Below are positions 25,330 through 33,728 of a DNA stretch of 47,701 bases, piece by piece (position 1 is the stretch's first letter; each line of letters starts with the position of its first letter). The notes beneath the pieces are model-generated. The model made no database searches, was not told the origin of the DNA, and saw nothing but the letters and a program-made list of their open reading frames with translations. Source of the DNA: Tenacibaculum sp. (GTDB lineage: Bacteria; Bacteroidota; Bacteroidia; Flavobacteriales; Flavobacteriaceae); contig JAHDDQ010000020.1 in NCBI GenBank assembly GCA_020629275.1, positions 1 to 47,701 on the forward strand, given 5' to 3'. The position numbers were made by a program, and so were the translations under genes.

Positions 25330-26736
25330 TCACGCGTTAGTTTTTGTGAGTACTAAAGCTAAAGCCTTCTGAAATGACTTTACCGTTTTAGCAATATTTT
25401 CTTCTGTTGTTGCCCAAGAACAAACACTCATTCGCATAACTTTTTTCCCAAACCATGAAGAACCTCCCAGCCAACACTCTCTTAATTCCTGAACGGTGTG
25501 CATTACTTGTTCAGTAGCCTCATCAGTTTCGCATCTTACAATAACTTGATTAAAAACGATCTCATTTTCTACGTAAAAACCTTCAATTTTAGATATGGCA
25601 ATAGCAAATTGTTTAGCTCTAAGATGCATTGTTAAAATTAGTTCATCTATTCCATTTTTACCAAGGTATTTTAATATTGCCCATAATTCTATAATCCTTG
25701 CTCTTCTAGACATTTCGGGCGTGTAAAACATTCCGTCTCTTTGATTACTTTCTACAATATAACTTCCAGACATGTGCAAAGCTGACGTAATAGCTTCTTG
25801 ATCTTTACACATTACAATTCCGCAATCGTAAGGTGTATTTAATGTTTTATGTCCGTCTACAGCCCAAGAAGAAGCTTTTTCTATTCCTTTAGTTAAATAA
25901 TTTAATTCTTTTACCGCCTTTGCCCATAAACCAAAAGCTCCATCAATATGAACCCAAGCGTCAGCTACATTTGCTTTCTCACAAATCAGATCAAAGTCGT
26001 CAAATGCTCCACTGTTTACATTTCCTGCTTGTAAAATTAAAATAGTATTTCTGTCTAGTGGTGGAATTAATTCAGGAATAATCCGACCTTGATTATCTAC
26101 ATCTATCCATTCTATGTTTTCTTTACCTAGACCTAGTATTCCTATAGCTTTTAAAACTGTTGAATGTGCATGCTTACTTGTAACAATCCTAATTTTTGGA
26201 GAATTTCTAAGTCCTTTCTCATTAATATCCCAATTATTCTTTTTAAGAATATGATATCTCGCAGCTGCAAGCGCACATAAGTTTGCTGCTGATGTTCCGC
26301 TAACAAACCCTACTGATGTTTTGGAAGGCAGACTGAATAAATCTACCAACCATTCTTCTACAACGGATTCCAATTTACTTCCTACAGGCGAAAGTACATT
26401 CATTGAAGGAGCTTGGTCCCAGAATGTTCCTAAGCTCTTAGCTGCTAAACCTACAGGAATCGCACTTCCGGTTACAAATCCAAAATACTTTCCTCCTAAT
26501 GTAGCTGTAGTTGCTGGATTTCCATATGTATTTAATAACTCTAATACATCTTTGGCACTTATGCTATCTTCTTGAAGTTCTTCTTCGAATATTGATAAAT
26601 CGTTAAGAGCTTTTTTTGTCGGAAAAACATTTCGTTCAAAAATGGTCTCCATGTATTCAAAAGAATAACGTTGTACCTGATTAAATATCTCTTTGTTTCT
26701 AATTTCAAGAAACATCCTTTGCTGTAATTTACTCAT
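25330..26736 (-). CDS. PLP-dependent group II amino acid decarboxylase-like protein
   Basis: A 468-aa fold-type I PLP enzyme. The cofactor Lys297 lies in AVDGHKTLNTPYDCG, preceded by the HIDGAFGLWA aspartate/cofactor segment and the SGTSAANLCALAAAR phosphate-binding segment. It belongs to the pyridoxal-dependent decarboxylase family that includes aromatic-L-amino-acid, glutamate and tyrosine decarboxylases. Because several members of this group have switched to aldehyde synthase or other chemistry, the substrate cannot be assigned. It heads an operon with a lipoprotein and an HSL-type hydrolase. Confidence 0.87.
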   Translation of the reverse strand: MSKLQQRMFLEIRNKEIFNQVQRYSFEYMETIFERNVFPTKKALNDLSIFEEELQEDSISAKDVLELLNTYGNPATTATLGGKYFGFVTGSAIPVGLAAKSLGTFWDQAPSMNVLSPVGSKLESVVEEWLVDLFSLPSKTSVGFVSGTSAANLCALAAARYHILKKNNWDINEKGLRNSPKIRIVTSKHAHSTVLKAIGILGLGKENIEWIDVDNQGRIIPELIPPLDRNTILILQAGNVNSGAFDDFDLICEKANVADAWVHIDGAFGLWAKAVKELNYLTKGIEKASSWAVDGHKTLNTPYDCGIVMCKDQEAITSALHMSGSYIVESNQRDGMFYTPEMSRRARIIELWAILKYLGKNGIDELILTMHLRAKQFAIAISKIEGFYVENEIVFNQVIVRCETDEATEQVMHTVQELRECWLGGSSWFGKKVMRMSVCSWATTEENIAKTVKSFQKALALVLTKTNA

Positions 26737-27548
26737 CTTACCCTAAACCTTTAAAATCTTTTATACTACTCATAAAATATTTTTTTTTATAAATCCTATG
26801 ATTTTCTCTTTGTCTTTAGCATCCTTACATCACTTTTTTTCTTTACCAAAATACAATAGGATTTTTTGTTTTATGAAGTTTTCATTGCCAAATTTTTACT
26901 AATGTTTATAGAACATAACAACTTATTATTGAAAACTTAATCAGACTTTTTTGATTAGTTTGAAGTTTACGAATCATGGTAGATCCAATCCATATAAACT
27001 AAACTATTTGAGTAATTCAAAAAAAATCAGCAAAAAGTTATTGTCGATATATTGTTAGCCGCGAATAATTCAAACGAACATTCTTAATAAAATTAAAAGT
27101 TTAGAAAATGACTTCTGTCCCGAGGCAATGAATTATATTATAATAATAACTTTTAAAGACCTATTATCCGAAAGTGATTTCATTCAAACGCATAAATCTT
27201 ATATCGTATCGAGATATAAAGTAGATACCACTTTATGGAACATCAAATTAACATTAGGAATTATAAAATCCTTACAGGTACAATATTAAAAAAATCTAAT
27301 ATTCTGCTTTATCAACTCTAAAAGAAACTTATTAAGTGTATTGAAATTACTTCTAATAATACATTTTTACAAATCATAAACTCAAAAAAATTACGACTTA
27401 AAAACTAACTTTTTCATAAAACTAAAACTCAGAATAGAGCTGTCATTTATGACTAAAAATGACATTAAATCATAAAAGAAAAAATTTGGGGGTAACAAAA
27501 AAGCATCTTAACTACACGATATATTATAAAATTATAAATTTTTATATT
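26737..27548. other. Gene-poor region with a LytTR-like remnant
   Basis: About 810 bases between the decarboxylase start (minus) and the GG-leader peptide (plus). Apart from the LytTR-like fragment at 27059-27289 I see no real gene. The remainder is AT-rich, with no hairpin plus T run, and should contain the promoters of both flanking genes, although I could not find an exact TAnnTTTG for either. Confidence 0.5.
27059..27289 (+). pseudogene. Remnant of a LytTR DNA-binding domain
   Basis: An open frame of 76 codons without a usable upstream start (first ATG at 27128). Its end resembles the C-terminal half of a LytTR domain: SDFIQTHKSYIVSRYKVD corresponds to the conserved FIRVHKSYIVN.xKI stretch, and NIKLTLGIIKSLQV to the last strands, where IPV/IPI is usual. 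The receiver domain and first half of LytTR are missing. It is probably the tail of a lost response regulator. Confidence 0.5.
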
Positions 27549-27743
27549 ATGTTAAAAAACATTTCAACTTTAGGAGTAGCGTTAACTACAACAGAGCAGA
27601 AAAGCATTAATGGTGGTAAACTTCTATTCGACCCAATTAAAAAAAGAAAATGTAAAAGTCATGCTGATTGTCCTGGTGGTGGAGTTTGTACATTTTTTGA
27701 AAAGCAAACAGGAGATTATCCAAAAGGATATTATTGTTTGTAA
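27549..27743 (+). CDS. Small Cys-rich peptide with double-glycine leader
   Basis: From the ATG at 27549 a 64-aa peptide is made; an upstream in-frame ATG at 27459 would add a 30-residue basic extension without leader character. The N-terminus MLKNISTLGVALTTTEQKSINGGK has the EQKSINGG double-glycine motif of flavobacterial bacteriocin-like precursors. The remaining 40 residues are basic and carry four Cys (KCKSHADCPGGGVC and a C-terminal YYCL). Peptides of this type are usually cleaved after GG by a C39-peptidase ABC exporter, none of which is in the window. It is convergent with the CHAT gene and shares its terminator. Function unknown. Confidence 0.7.
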   Translation: MLKNISTLGVALTTTEQKSINGGKLLFDPIKKRKCKSHADCPGGGVCTFFEKQTGDYPKGYYCL

Positions 27744-27767
27744 GTAGAAAAAACTTACCTATAACTG

Positions 27768-27799
27768 AAATAGCCTTTCAATTTCTTGAAAGGCTATTT
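27768..27799. terminator. Bidirectional terminator between the peptide and CHAT genes
   Basis: A perfect 14-bp stem (27768-27781 with 27786-27799) with TTTC loop and a T run to the right. Its 18-base core CTTTCAATTTCTTGAAAG recurs in the terminator at 47614-47639. Confidence 0.85.
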
Positions 27800-27884
27800 T
27801 TAGTTTTAATAACGAGAATTGGACTCTAACATAGTATCCGAAACTTATCCTTTTTAACAGTTAGGTTTTCAATAAAAAGTGTCA

Positions 27885-30575
27885 TTATCTTTTCTTCTTC
27901 CACCATAAAAAGACTATCAATAATAGAAAAGTACCTAAGACATACAATAATCGTAACCATACAGAAGTGTTGTATAAGACTGTATCTCCATCGCCTGTTA
28001 ACACTATTGAAGCCCAATAATATGGAGAATTTTCAGATAGATTAGCTGTTTTTAAATAGTTTAATTTAGCATGATGTATCGCTTCAACTTTGGACATTCC
28101 AGCTTTTAAGTTTTTATAAAAATTAGTTATAATAATTGCGGTAGATTTATCATTAGCATTCCACAATGTAGAAACTACAGTGTGAGCTCCAGCATGAAAA
28201 AAACCGCGAGAAAGGCTCATTACTCCTTCTCCTTCAGAAATTTCACCCAAAGAAGTATCGCATCCATTTAATACTACCAATTCCGCTGAAATCGTATTTA
28301 CATACAGCTCATAAGCTTTAAGTTTTACATCATTAAAAGCAATCCATGGTTTACTAGTTCCATTAGCATGGGTAGCTAAATGTATAATTTTACTTTCTGG
28401 TGCTTCTTTTAAAAAGTTTTTTTTAGAAGCTTCAACATTTAAAAATTGATTTCCACTTGTAAACTCATAAATACTTTCAAGTTCATCCGCACTTTTTTTC
28501 AACGTACTTAATTCACTATGTTGAAAAGATACTGGAGCAAAACCTACAAAGTCTTTTTTGTAATTTCTTTCTAACTTTCTATTATAAAGTAAAAAAGAAG
28601 CAGAATACGCATAACTAATTTGGTGTTTTTCTAGAAGGTATTTTTCACTATTAACATCAGTAATTAATGCTTCAAAAGGAATGTATTGTAACTCTCCATC
28701 TGGAATAATAATCAGCTTTTTATCTGATAATAGTTCTCTTGTTTTTCCTTTTGGAAATAACAGCTCGTATAACTGATTTGACTTCTTATGGAAATTATCA
28801 CGATCTGCTAATTCATCAAAAGGTTCAGAAATATCTTTTCTAAAATCAGATACTAGTAACGTAACTTTTTCTGCATTAGCAATCTTAAAAGTATGAATTT
28901 GCGTTTTGTTTACTGCAACTCCATATAATATTGATTCATTGTTATTATCAGTACTCCAGATATAAGAAATTAAAGCAACCTCGTTAGTTAAATTTTCTTG
29001 TAACTCCCTTACTGTGTGTATTTCCGTTTGTTTTTTTGAGATATTATACAAAGGAAACTCCATTTTTAATGAGTCTATAAATCTTTGGTACTTATTTTTA
29101 TATTGAAATAATTTCGCTTCGGAAGTTTTTGTAGTATCGCTCTCTAATTTTAATATTTCTTCCCTTAAATTACGCTTACGTTCTTTAATCTCTGGTGTAA
29201 GATTACTCTCAATATTCTCTTTAATTCCTTCAAAAAGCAGAATTGCTTTATTTTTCTCTATAAAATAGAATCCAGTTTCGTCATCACCCAGCTTTTTTGC
29301 TATTGAGACTCCTAAGGTATAAATTTTAGATGCTCTAGATCGCCAATACAATTTAGACTGCTCTTCTCTATTCTCATTTTGTAAATGTGATAGTAACTGA
29401 TCTGCAAGTCTAATATTCTGTAATGCTACCAATAAATCTTGAGACTTGTTTTCTTGCTTTGCTTTTAAAAACAGCAATCTAGATTTATCAATAAGAATAT
29501 CTAATAAATAAGGTTTGTCTCGTATTCTTTTCAATTTCTTGAAGCTTATAACATGAGCTAACTTATGAATGCTATTACCTCTAATCAATTGCAACGATAA
29601 CTCAAGTGTATCTAAAGCGATCTTATACTCTTGCTTATTCTTATAGAATGTGCTTAATTGATGTTTATATTTTGCAATACTCGTAGCATCGTTACATAAC
29701 TTTATCCCTTTACTTATGAATAGTTTAGCACTATCGTTTTTCTTTATATTATATAAATCAGCTAGATTTGTGTATGTTTTACACCTGTTTTCTGAATCCT
29801 CATATTCATCATAAAGAGTTAGATTTTTAAAATGATATTTTTTTGCCTTGTCAAAATCAAATAATGATTCATCAGCATAAAGGAATGCAAGATTATTATT
29901 CAGACTTATTTTTTGATAATAATTAAGAGGTTGATGTAATTGTAGTGTTTCAATACGCTGAAATATCGAAAGTTTCCGCACAAGACTATACTTCCCTCCT
30001 ATTTCATCATAAACAATAACTAAATTTAAGTATTGATTGATCAGTTTTTTATACTCTTTTAAGGCTTCAAGAATTCGAATTCCTTCTTTATAAAAACGAA
30101 GAGACTCATAGAAATCTCCTAAAGAAAGATGAATCCTACCTATTTCACAATAGCTTTGAGCGATTTTACTTTTTTCAGCATTTAATGCAATCACTTTCTT
30201 ATAATCGATTAGTGCTTTTGATTTATCTCCTTTTAAAAAATTAAAGTATCCTCTTCTGAAGTAAAGTGTAGAAAGATTTTCTTCCTGATTTTTAAGCAAC
30301 CCTGAAGAACGGATGGCTATATTTACATAGTAAATTGCGTTATTAAGATGTGTTCTCCATATTTTCTTAGAAAAATCTCTAGCGATTGCTATTATGTGGG
30401 CATTGTTGTGTTGTAGTGAAGTTAATTGCAGTAAGCTATCTACTTTTACTTTCAGTATTTTGTCCTCTAATCTAAAATCTAATTTTTCATATGCTATAAA
30501 ATGATTTTGACTTTTTACCTCGCATGTAATTAGCAAGATAAAAAGTAAAAAAAGTATTTTAATAAGAATTTTCAA
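27885..30575 (-). CDS. Periplasmic TPR–CHAT protease-like protein, C-terminally anchored
   Basis: An 896-aa protein. A Sec signal peptide (cleavage near EVKSQ, residue 23) is followed by many TPR-like helices (about residues 60-430, for example LYFRRGYFNFLKGDKSKAL). A coiled-coil stretch comes next, then a CHAT caspase-like domain from about 600 to 850. The catalytic dyad is visible: His736 in HLATHANG and Cys772 in LNGCDTSLG. A single membrane helix near the C-terminus (LLYVLGTFLLLIVFLWW) with a KKKR cytoplasmic end anchors it, so both TPR and CHAT should face the periplasm. It lies 22 bases downstream of a Cys-rich lipoprotein gene and is divergent from an ECF sigma/anti-sigma pair. Substrate unknown. 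Confidence 0.88.
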   Translation of the reverse strand: MKILIKILFLLFILLITCEVKSQNHFIAYEKLDFRLEDKILKVKVDSLLQLTSLQHNNAHIIAIARDFSKKIWRTHLNNAIYYVNIAIRSSGLLKNQEENLSTLYFRRGYFNFLKGDKSKALIDYKKVIALNAEKSKIAQSYCEIGRIHLSLGDFYESLRFYKEGIRILEALKEYKKLINQYLNLVIVYDEIGGKYSLVRKLSIFQRIETLQLHQPLNYYQKISLNNNLAFLYADESLFDFDKAKKYHFKNLTLYDEYEDSENRCKTYTNLADLYNIKKNDSAKLFISKGIKLCNDATSIAKYKHQLSTFYKNKQEYKIALDTLELSLQLIRGNSIHKLAHVISFKKLKRIRDKPYLLDILIDKSRLLFLKAKQENKSQDLLVALQNIRLADQLLSHLQNENREEQSKLYWRSRASKIYTLGVSIAKKLGDDETGFYFIEKNKAILLFEGIKENIESNLTPEIKERKRNLREEILKLESDTTKTSEAKLFQYKNKYQRFIDSLKMEFPLYNISKKQTEIHTVRELQENLTNEVALISYIWSTDNNNESILYGVAVNKTQIHTFKIANAEKVTLLVSDFRKDISEPFDELADRDNFHKKSNQLYELLFPKGKTRELLSDKKLIIIPDGELQYIPFEALITDVNSEKYLLEKHQISYAYSASFLLYNRKLERNYKKDFVGFAPVSFQHSELSTLKKSADELESIYEFTSGNQFLNVEASKKNFLKEAPESKIIHLATHANGTSKPWIAFNDVKLKAYELYVNTISAELVVLNGCDTSLGEISEGEGVMSLSRGFFHAGAHTVVSTLWNANDKSTAIIITNFYKNLKAGMSKVEAIHHAKLNYLKTANLSENSPYYWASIVLTGDGDTVLYNTSVWLRLLYVLGTFLLLIVFLWWKKKR

Positions 30576-30597
30576 TACGAATTAGTTCTGTAATTAA

Positions 30598-31065
30598 TTA
30601 CTCACATGCTGACGTTATTTCTTGATTTAAGCTAGAAGACATCCTTATTTCTGGATCTGTAGGAATTTGTACTTTTGGTCTACAAATTTTACCAGGAGGG
30701 CAATATCCTTTTACGGTCCATAATTCTGCATTGGGTTTTGACGCACAATAATCAAGGTCTACACATAATAGATAACCTGTAGCAGCTTTACTCAATCTTA
30801 CTTGATGCTTTTCATATTCCGTTACACCATCTTTCCACTCAATATAAAATATAAACATCTCTTCTGCAGGAATAGGTGTAGATGAACAATCATAAATACC
30901 TATTGCTCCAATTTCACCAGTGTAATCTTTAATTCCTTTTTTCTTTAACAACAAACTGTCTTCTTTCTGTAGTTTTTCTACATTTTGAAACTCACTATCA
31001 AATTGATTTTCAGACGTACAACCAACGAACAACAATACAACAATTACTAATATATTTTTTTTCAT
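30598..31065 (-). CDS. Cys-rich lipoprotein upstream of the CHAT gene
   Basis: A 155-aa protein with a clear lipoprotein signal (VIVVLLFVGC, lipidation Cys at 16). The mature part has seven further Cys, in YDCSS, YLLCVDLDYC, KGYCPPGKIC and the final CE, suggesting disulfides and a periplasmic or surface location. No known domain recognised. It is the first gene of the unit with the TPR–CHAT protein (22-base gap) and so is a likely partner, regulator or substrate of it. Confidence 0.75.
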   Translation of the reverse strand: MKKNILVIVVLLFVGCTSENQFDSEFQNVEKLQKEDSLLLKKKGIKDYTGEIGAIGIYDCSSTPIPAEEMFIFYIEWKDGVTEYEKHQVRLSKAATGYLLCVDLDYCASKPNAELWTVKGYCPPGKICRPKVQIPTDPEIRMSSSLNQEITSACE

Positions 31066-31139
31066 ATAATAATATTTTTAAGGGTATAGCAATTCGTGCC
31101 AAAAAAGCAATAAATGTTACCTTAACAAATATAAAAGTT

Positions 31140-31147
31140 TATTTTTG
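31140..31147 (+). promoter_or_regulatory. Bacteroidota -7 element (TATTTTTG) for the sigma-factor operon
   Basis: An exact TAnnTTTG match ending 4 bases before the TTG start at 31152. The transcript should begin at or within a few bases of that codon, so it is probably leaderless. It lies in the 86-base space shared with the divergent lipoprotein–CHAT unit. Confidence 0.55.
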
Positions 31148-31151
31148 TCTA

Positions 31152-31733
31152 TTGTCGAAAGAAAAACTAACCTTGCACAGTTCACAATATTTAGAAGCTT
31201 TAGTTAATAATGATTCAAAGATCATACGAAAAATTTATGATGAAATTTTTCCTGGTGTATGTTCCTATATTATTAAAAATAGAGGTAGTCAAGAAGTTGC
31301 AGAAGATATTTTTCAAAAAGGATTAATACAGCTGATGGTTCGCTATAAGAATGAACCTTTTATAATTAACGGTACCTTTAAAGCTTATTTTTTTACAGTT
31401 TGCAGGAATATATGGAGGCGTGAATTAAGATCTTCAAAATTACGGGTAACAAATTCTACAATTGTTGAACTTAAGGGTGAAGACGACGATTTTGCAGTAA
31501 CTGCATTAGAGCAAGAGCGATGGGAGTTATTTTCTGAAAAGCTAAAAGAATTATCTGAAAATTGCAGAAAAGTACTTTCTTTCTATTTTTCTAAGATAAC
31601 ATACAGTGAAATAAAAACTAAAATGAATTACCAATCAGAAACGGTAGTACGACAACGTGTTTTTAAATGTAAAAAGAAGTTAATTGAAATCATCACAAAA
31701 GATAAGCGTTTTAAAAATCTTAAAGAATTATGA
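31152..31733 (+). CDS. ECF-like sigma-70 family RNA polymerase sigma factor, TTG start
   Basis: A 193-aa sigma factor with region 2 (residues of about 20-95: VAEDIFQKGLIQLMVRY then FKAYFFTVCRNIWRREL) and region 4 (about 125-185: LSENCRKVLSFYFSKITYSEI with the recognition helix YQSETVVRQRVFKCKKKL). There is no region 1 or 3, as in ECF-type factors. The start is a TTG at 31152 directly below a -7 element. It overlaps the next gene by ATGA, so it is coupled to the candidate anti-sigma factor. It probably controls its own locus and the divergent CHAT unit, but this is inference. Confidence 0.9.
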   Translation: MSKEKLTLHSSQYLEALVNNDSKIIRKIYDEIFPGVCSYIIKNRGSQEVAEDIFQKGLIQLMVRYKNEPFIINGTFKAYFFTVCRNIWRRELRSSKLRVTNSTIVELKGEDDDFAVTALEQERWELFSEKLKELSENCRKVLSFYFSKITYSEIKTKMNYQSETVVRQRVFKCKKKLIEIITKDKRFKNLKEL

Positions 31734-32557
31734 CAAGTGAAGAAAGTCAATTAATATCCGATTTTTTAAATGGTCGCCTTTCTACTATCCAAATAAAAGA
31801 AGTAGAAAAGCGTATAGAAAATGACGTTGCTTTTAAAGAACAAGTACTTATTGAACGTCAATTGTTTGAAGCTTTAAACCCTAACGATTGGAGTTTTATT
31901 AAACGGGTTTCTTCTGAAAAAATTGACGCTTATAAAACACTATATAATAGTGAAGATACAAAAGAATTTAAAGCTAATTTAAATACTATTAACCACGAAT
32001 ATCAAAGAACCCAAAAAACTCAAAATTCGTATCGTGCTTCTAAAATAAATTGGAAGATTTATGTTACAGCTGCTGCTGTTTTACTAGTAGTTTTTAGCCT
32101 TTTATTTTTACTACCTAATACTAAAACATCTCAACAACTATATGCAGAATCTTTAAATCTATCTGAACTTCCTTCAATTACAGTAAGAAGTGATTTAGGA
32201 TCAAAAAATTCATTAACAAAAGCTCAGAATGCCTTTGAGTCTGGAGCATATAAAGACGTTCTTGAATTTCTTTCATCTGAAGAACATGTCTTCGAAAAAA
32301 GACGTGGTATTTTATTATTATATAAAGGAATTTCACATATGGAACTTGAAAATTATGATGAAGCTTTAAAGGAATTTAATACCTTAAGCTCAAGTAATCT
32401 CATTGATGCTCCTAAAGGGATTTGGTATAAAGCATTATTATTTCTGAAAAAAGGCGATACAAATATGGCTCGAGAGTCTCTTAATGTTATTATTTTAAAT
32501 CAAAATCACTACAAATACACGGAAGCTAAAAAAATCCTAGAGCAATTACAAGATTAG
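31730..32557 (+). CDS. Single-pass membrane protein with TPR-like periplasmic part, candidate anti-sigma factor
   Basis: A 275-aa protein. Residues of about 1-105 are soluble and start MTSEESQLISDFLNGRLS, similar to the short helical N-termini of anti-sigma factors. A membrane helix follows at about 108-128 (IYVTAAAVLLVVFSLLFLL), then a C-terminal part with two or three TPR-like helix pairs (LYKGISHMELENYDEALKEF). By the positive-inside pattern the N-terminus should be cytoplasmic and the TPR part periplasmic. ATGA overlap with the sigma-factor gene is typical of sigma/anti-sigma pairs. The periplasmic part is exposed to the compartment of the TPR–CHAT protein. Confidence 0.82.
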   Translation: MTSEESQLISDFLNGRLSTIQIKEVEKRIENDVAFKEQVLIERQLFEALNPNDWSFIKRVSSEKIDAYKTLYNSEDTKEFKANLNTINHEYQRTQKTQNSYRASKINWKIYVTAAAVLLVVFSLLFLLPNTKTSQQLYAESLNLSELPSITVRSDLGSKNSLTKAQNAFESGAYKDVLEFLSSEEHVFEKRRGILLLYKGISHMELENYDEALKEFNTLSSSNLIDAPKGIWYKALLFLKKGDTNMARESLNVIILNQNHYKYTEAKKILEQLQD

Positions 32558-32971
32558 AACCTGTCAAAAGATTACCTACTTTAGTAACTATCCCTGATCC
32601 ATTCAATTACTTAGTTATACTTCTAATAGCAATAGTTTAAAACTAAACAGTTTTCCGAGACACTAATTATAGTTGATGATTCTTTTTGAATCTTTTATCA
32701 AACAATTTATTCTTGATTTTAAGTCAAAAATCACCTTATACATAAATATTTCACACTCATAATAGTATAAAAGAATATTATTTTCTAAATTGCAACTTAG
32801 TTGCATTAAGGTTTCACATGATATGTCTTTGCATAATCCATTCATTAACTTTCTTCTTGCGACTCTATTTTTCACATTAAAACAACATGTTTGTTTTTTA
32901 GAAAATCGCAGATAATAAACTGATTTTTAAACCTATTCCAAGCATTAATAATTGATAAATCGTATACAATA
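32558..32971. other. Intergenic region upstream of folE, with a small inverted repeat
   Basis: About 410 bases with no supported gene. A minus-strand frame of 70 codons at 32663-32875 has no recognisable features and I do not call it. A perfect 6-bp inverted repeat TGCAAC-TTA-GTTGCA lies at 32791-32805. The folE promoter should be here, but I find no exact TAnnTTTG. Confidence 0.5.
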
Positions 32972-33634
32972 ATGAATAAAAAAGAGATTGAAATAATTGG
33001 AGATAATCATATTTCATATAATACTGAAACACCAATGCTTCCAAATGCATTTGAAAAATCTGATGATCAAAAAATTGAAAATATTCAATTTCATTTTAGA
33101 AAAATTATGGAAGAACTTGGTCTTGATATATCAGATGATAGTTTATCAGGAACACCATACCGATTTGCTAAAATGTATGTGAAGGAATTATTTTACGGTC
33201 TAAATCCAGAGAAAAAACCAAAGATTTCTGTTTTTGAAAATAAATATGGATATAATAAGATGCTTGTTGAGCAAGATATAACAATAGACTCATCTTGCGA
33301 ACATCATTTTTTACCTATAATAGGACACGCTAACATTGCTTACATTCCTAAAGAAAAAGTTATTGGTCTTTCTAAAATAAATCGGTTGGTAGATTACTAT
33401 GCACATCGTCCACAAGTTCAAGAAAGATTATCGCTACAAATCCTTGAAGATCTGCAAGACATTTTGGATACTAAAGATGTAATTGTAATGATTTGCGCGA
33501 AACATTTGTGTGTCTCTTCGAGAGGAATAAAAGATAAAGATAGTTTTACCACTACAATAGAGTATGGCGGATGTTTTGAGAATAAAAAATACCGTAACGA
33601 ATTTTTAACTATTGTAAATACTCAGAGTATTTAA
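32972..33634 (+). CDS. folE: GTP cyclohydrolase I
   Basis: FolE opens the GTP ring to give 7,8-dihydroneopterin triphosphate, the first step toward folate or tetrahydrobiopterin-type cofactors. The 220-aa protein has the core fold residues. Zinc ligands are Cys109 (SSCEHHF) and, in MICAKHLCVSSRGI, His178-region and Cys180. The GTP-binding segments IGLSKINRLVDYYAHRPQVQ and GTPYRFAKMYV are also present. The N-terminal 40 residues are a variable extension. It is a single gene with 95 bases before the PhoX gene. Confidence 0.95.
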   Translation: MNKKEIEIIGDNHISYNTETPMLPNAFEKSDDQKIENIQFHFRKIMEELGLDISDDSLSGTPYRFAKMYVKELFYGLNPEKKPKISVFENKYGYNKMLVEQDITIDSSCEHHFLPIIGHANIAYIPKEKVIGLSKINRLVDYYAHRPQVQERLSLQILEDLQDILDTKDVIVMICAKHLCVSSRGIKDKDSFTTTIEYGGCFENKKYRNEFLTIVNTQSI

Positions 33635-33728
33635 CATAGTTATTCTTTACAATAAATAATAATAAACTTTAGAGTGATTGAGAACATCAAATCTTTAACA
33701 TTCATAAATAGTATTTTACTCAAAAAAT

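Noticed and set aside
27459..27548. Upstream ATG for the GG-leader peptide
   Set aside because: It adds a 30-residue Lys/Asn-rich segment ahead of a leader that begins with MLKNIS, the usual start in this peptide type.
27885..32557. Type III-E CRISPR locus because of TPR–CHAT plus sigma
   Set aside because: No repeat-spacer array, no Cas7-11-like effector, and the CHAT protein has a signal peptide and membrane anchor, which the CRISPR protein lacks.
32663..32875. A 70-codon minus-strand frame between the anti-sigma gene and folE
   Set aside because: No recognisable domain or signal, unusual Cys/Tyr content for the neighbourhood and no clear promoter; kept as uncertain non-coding.
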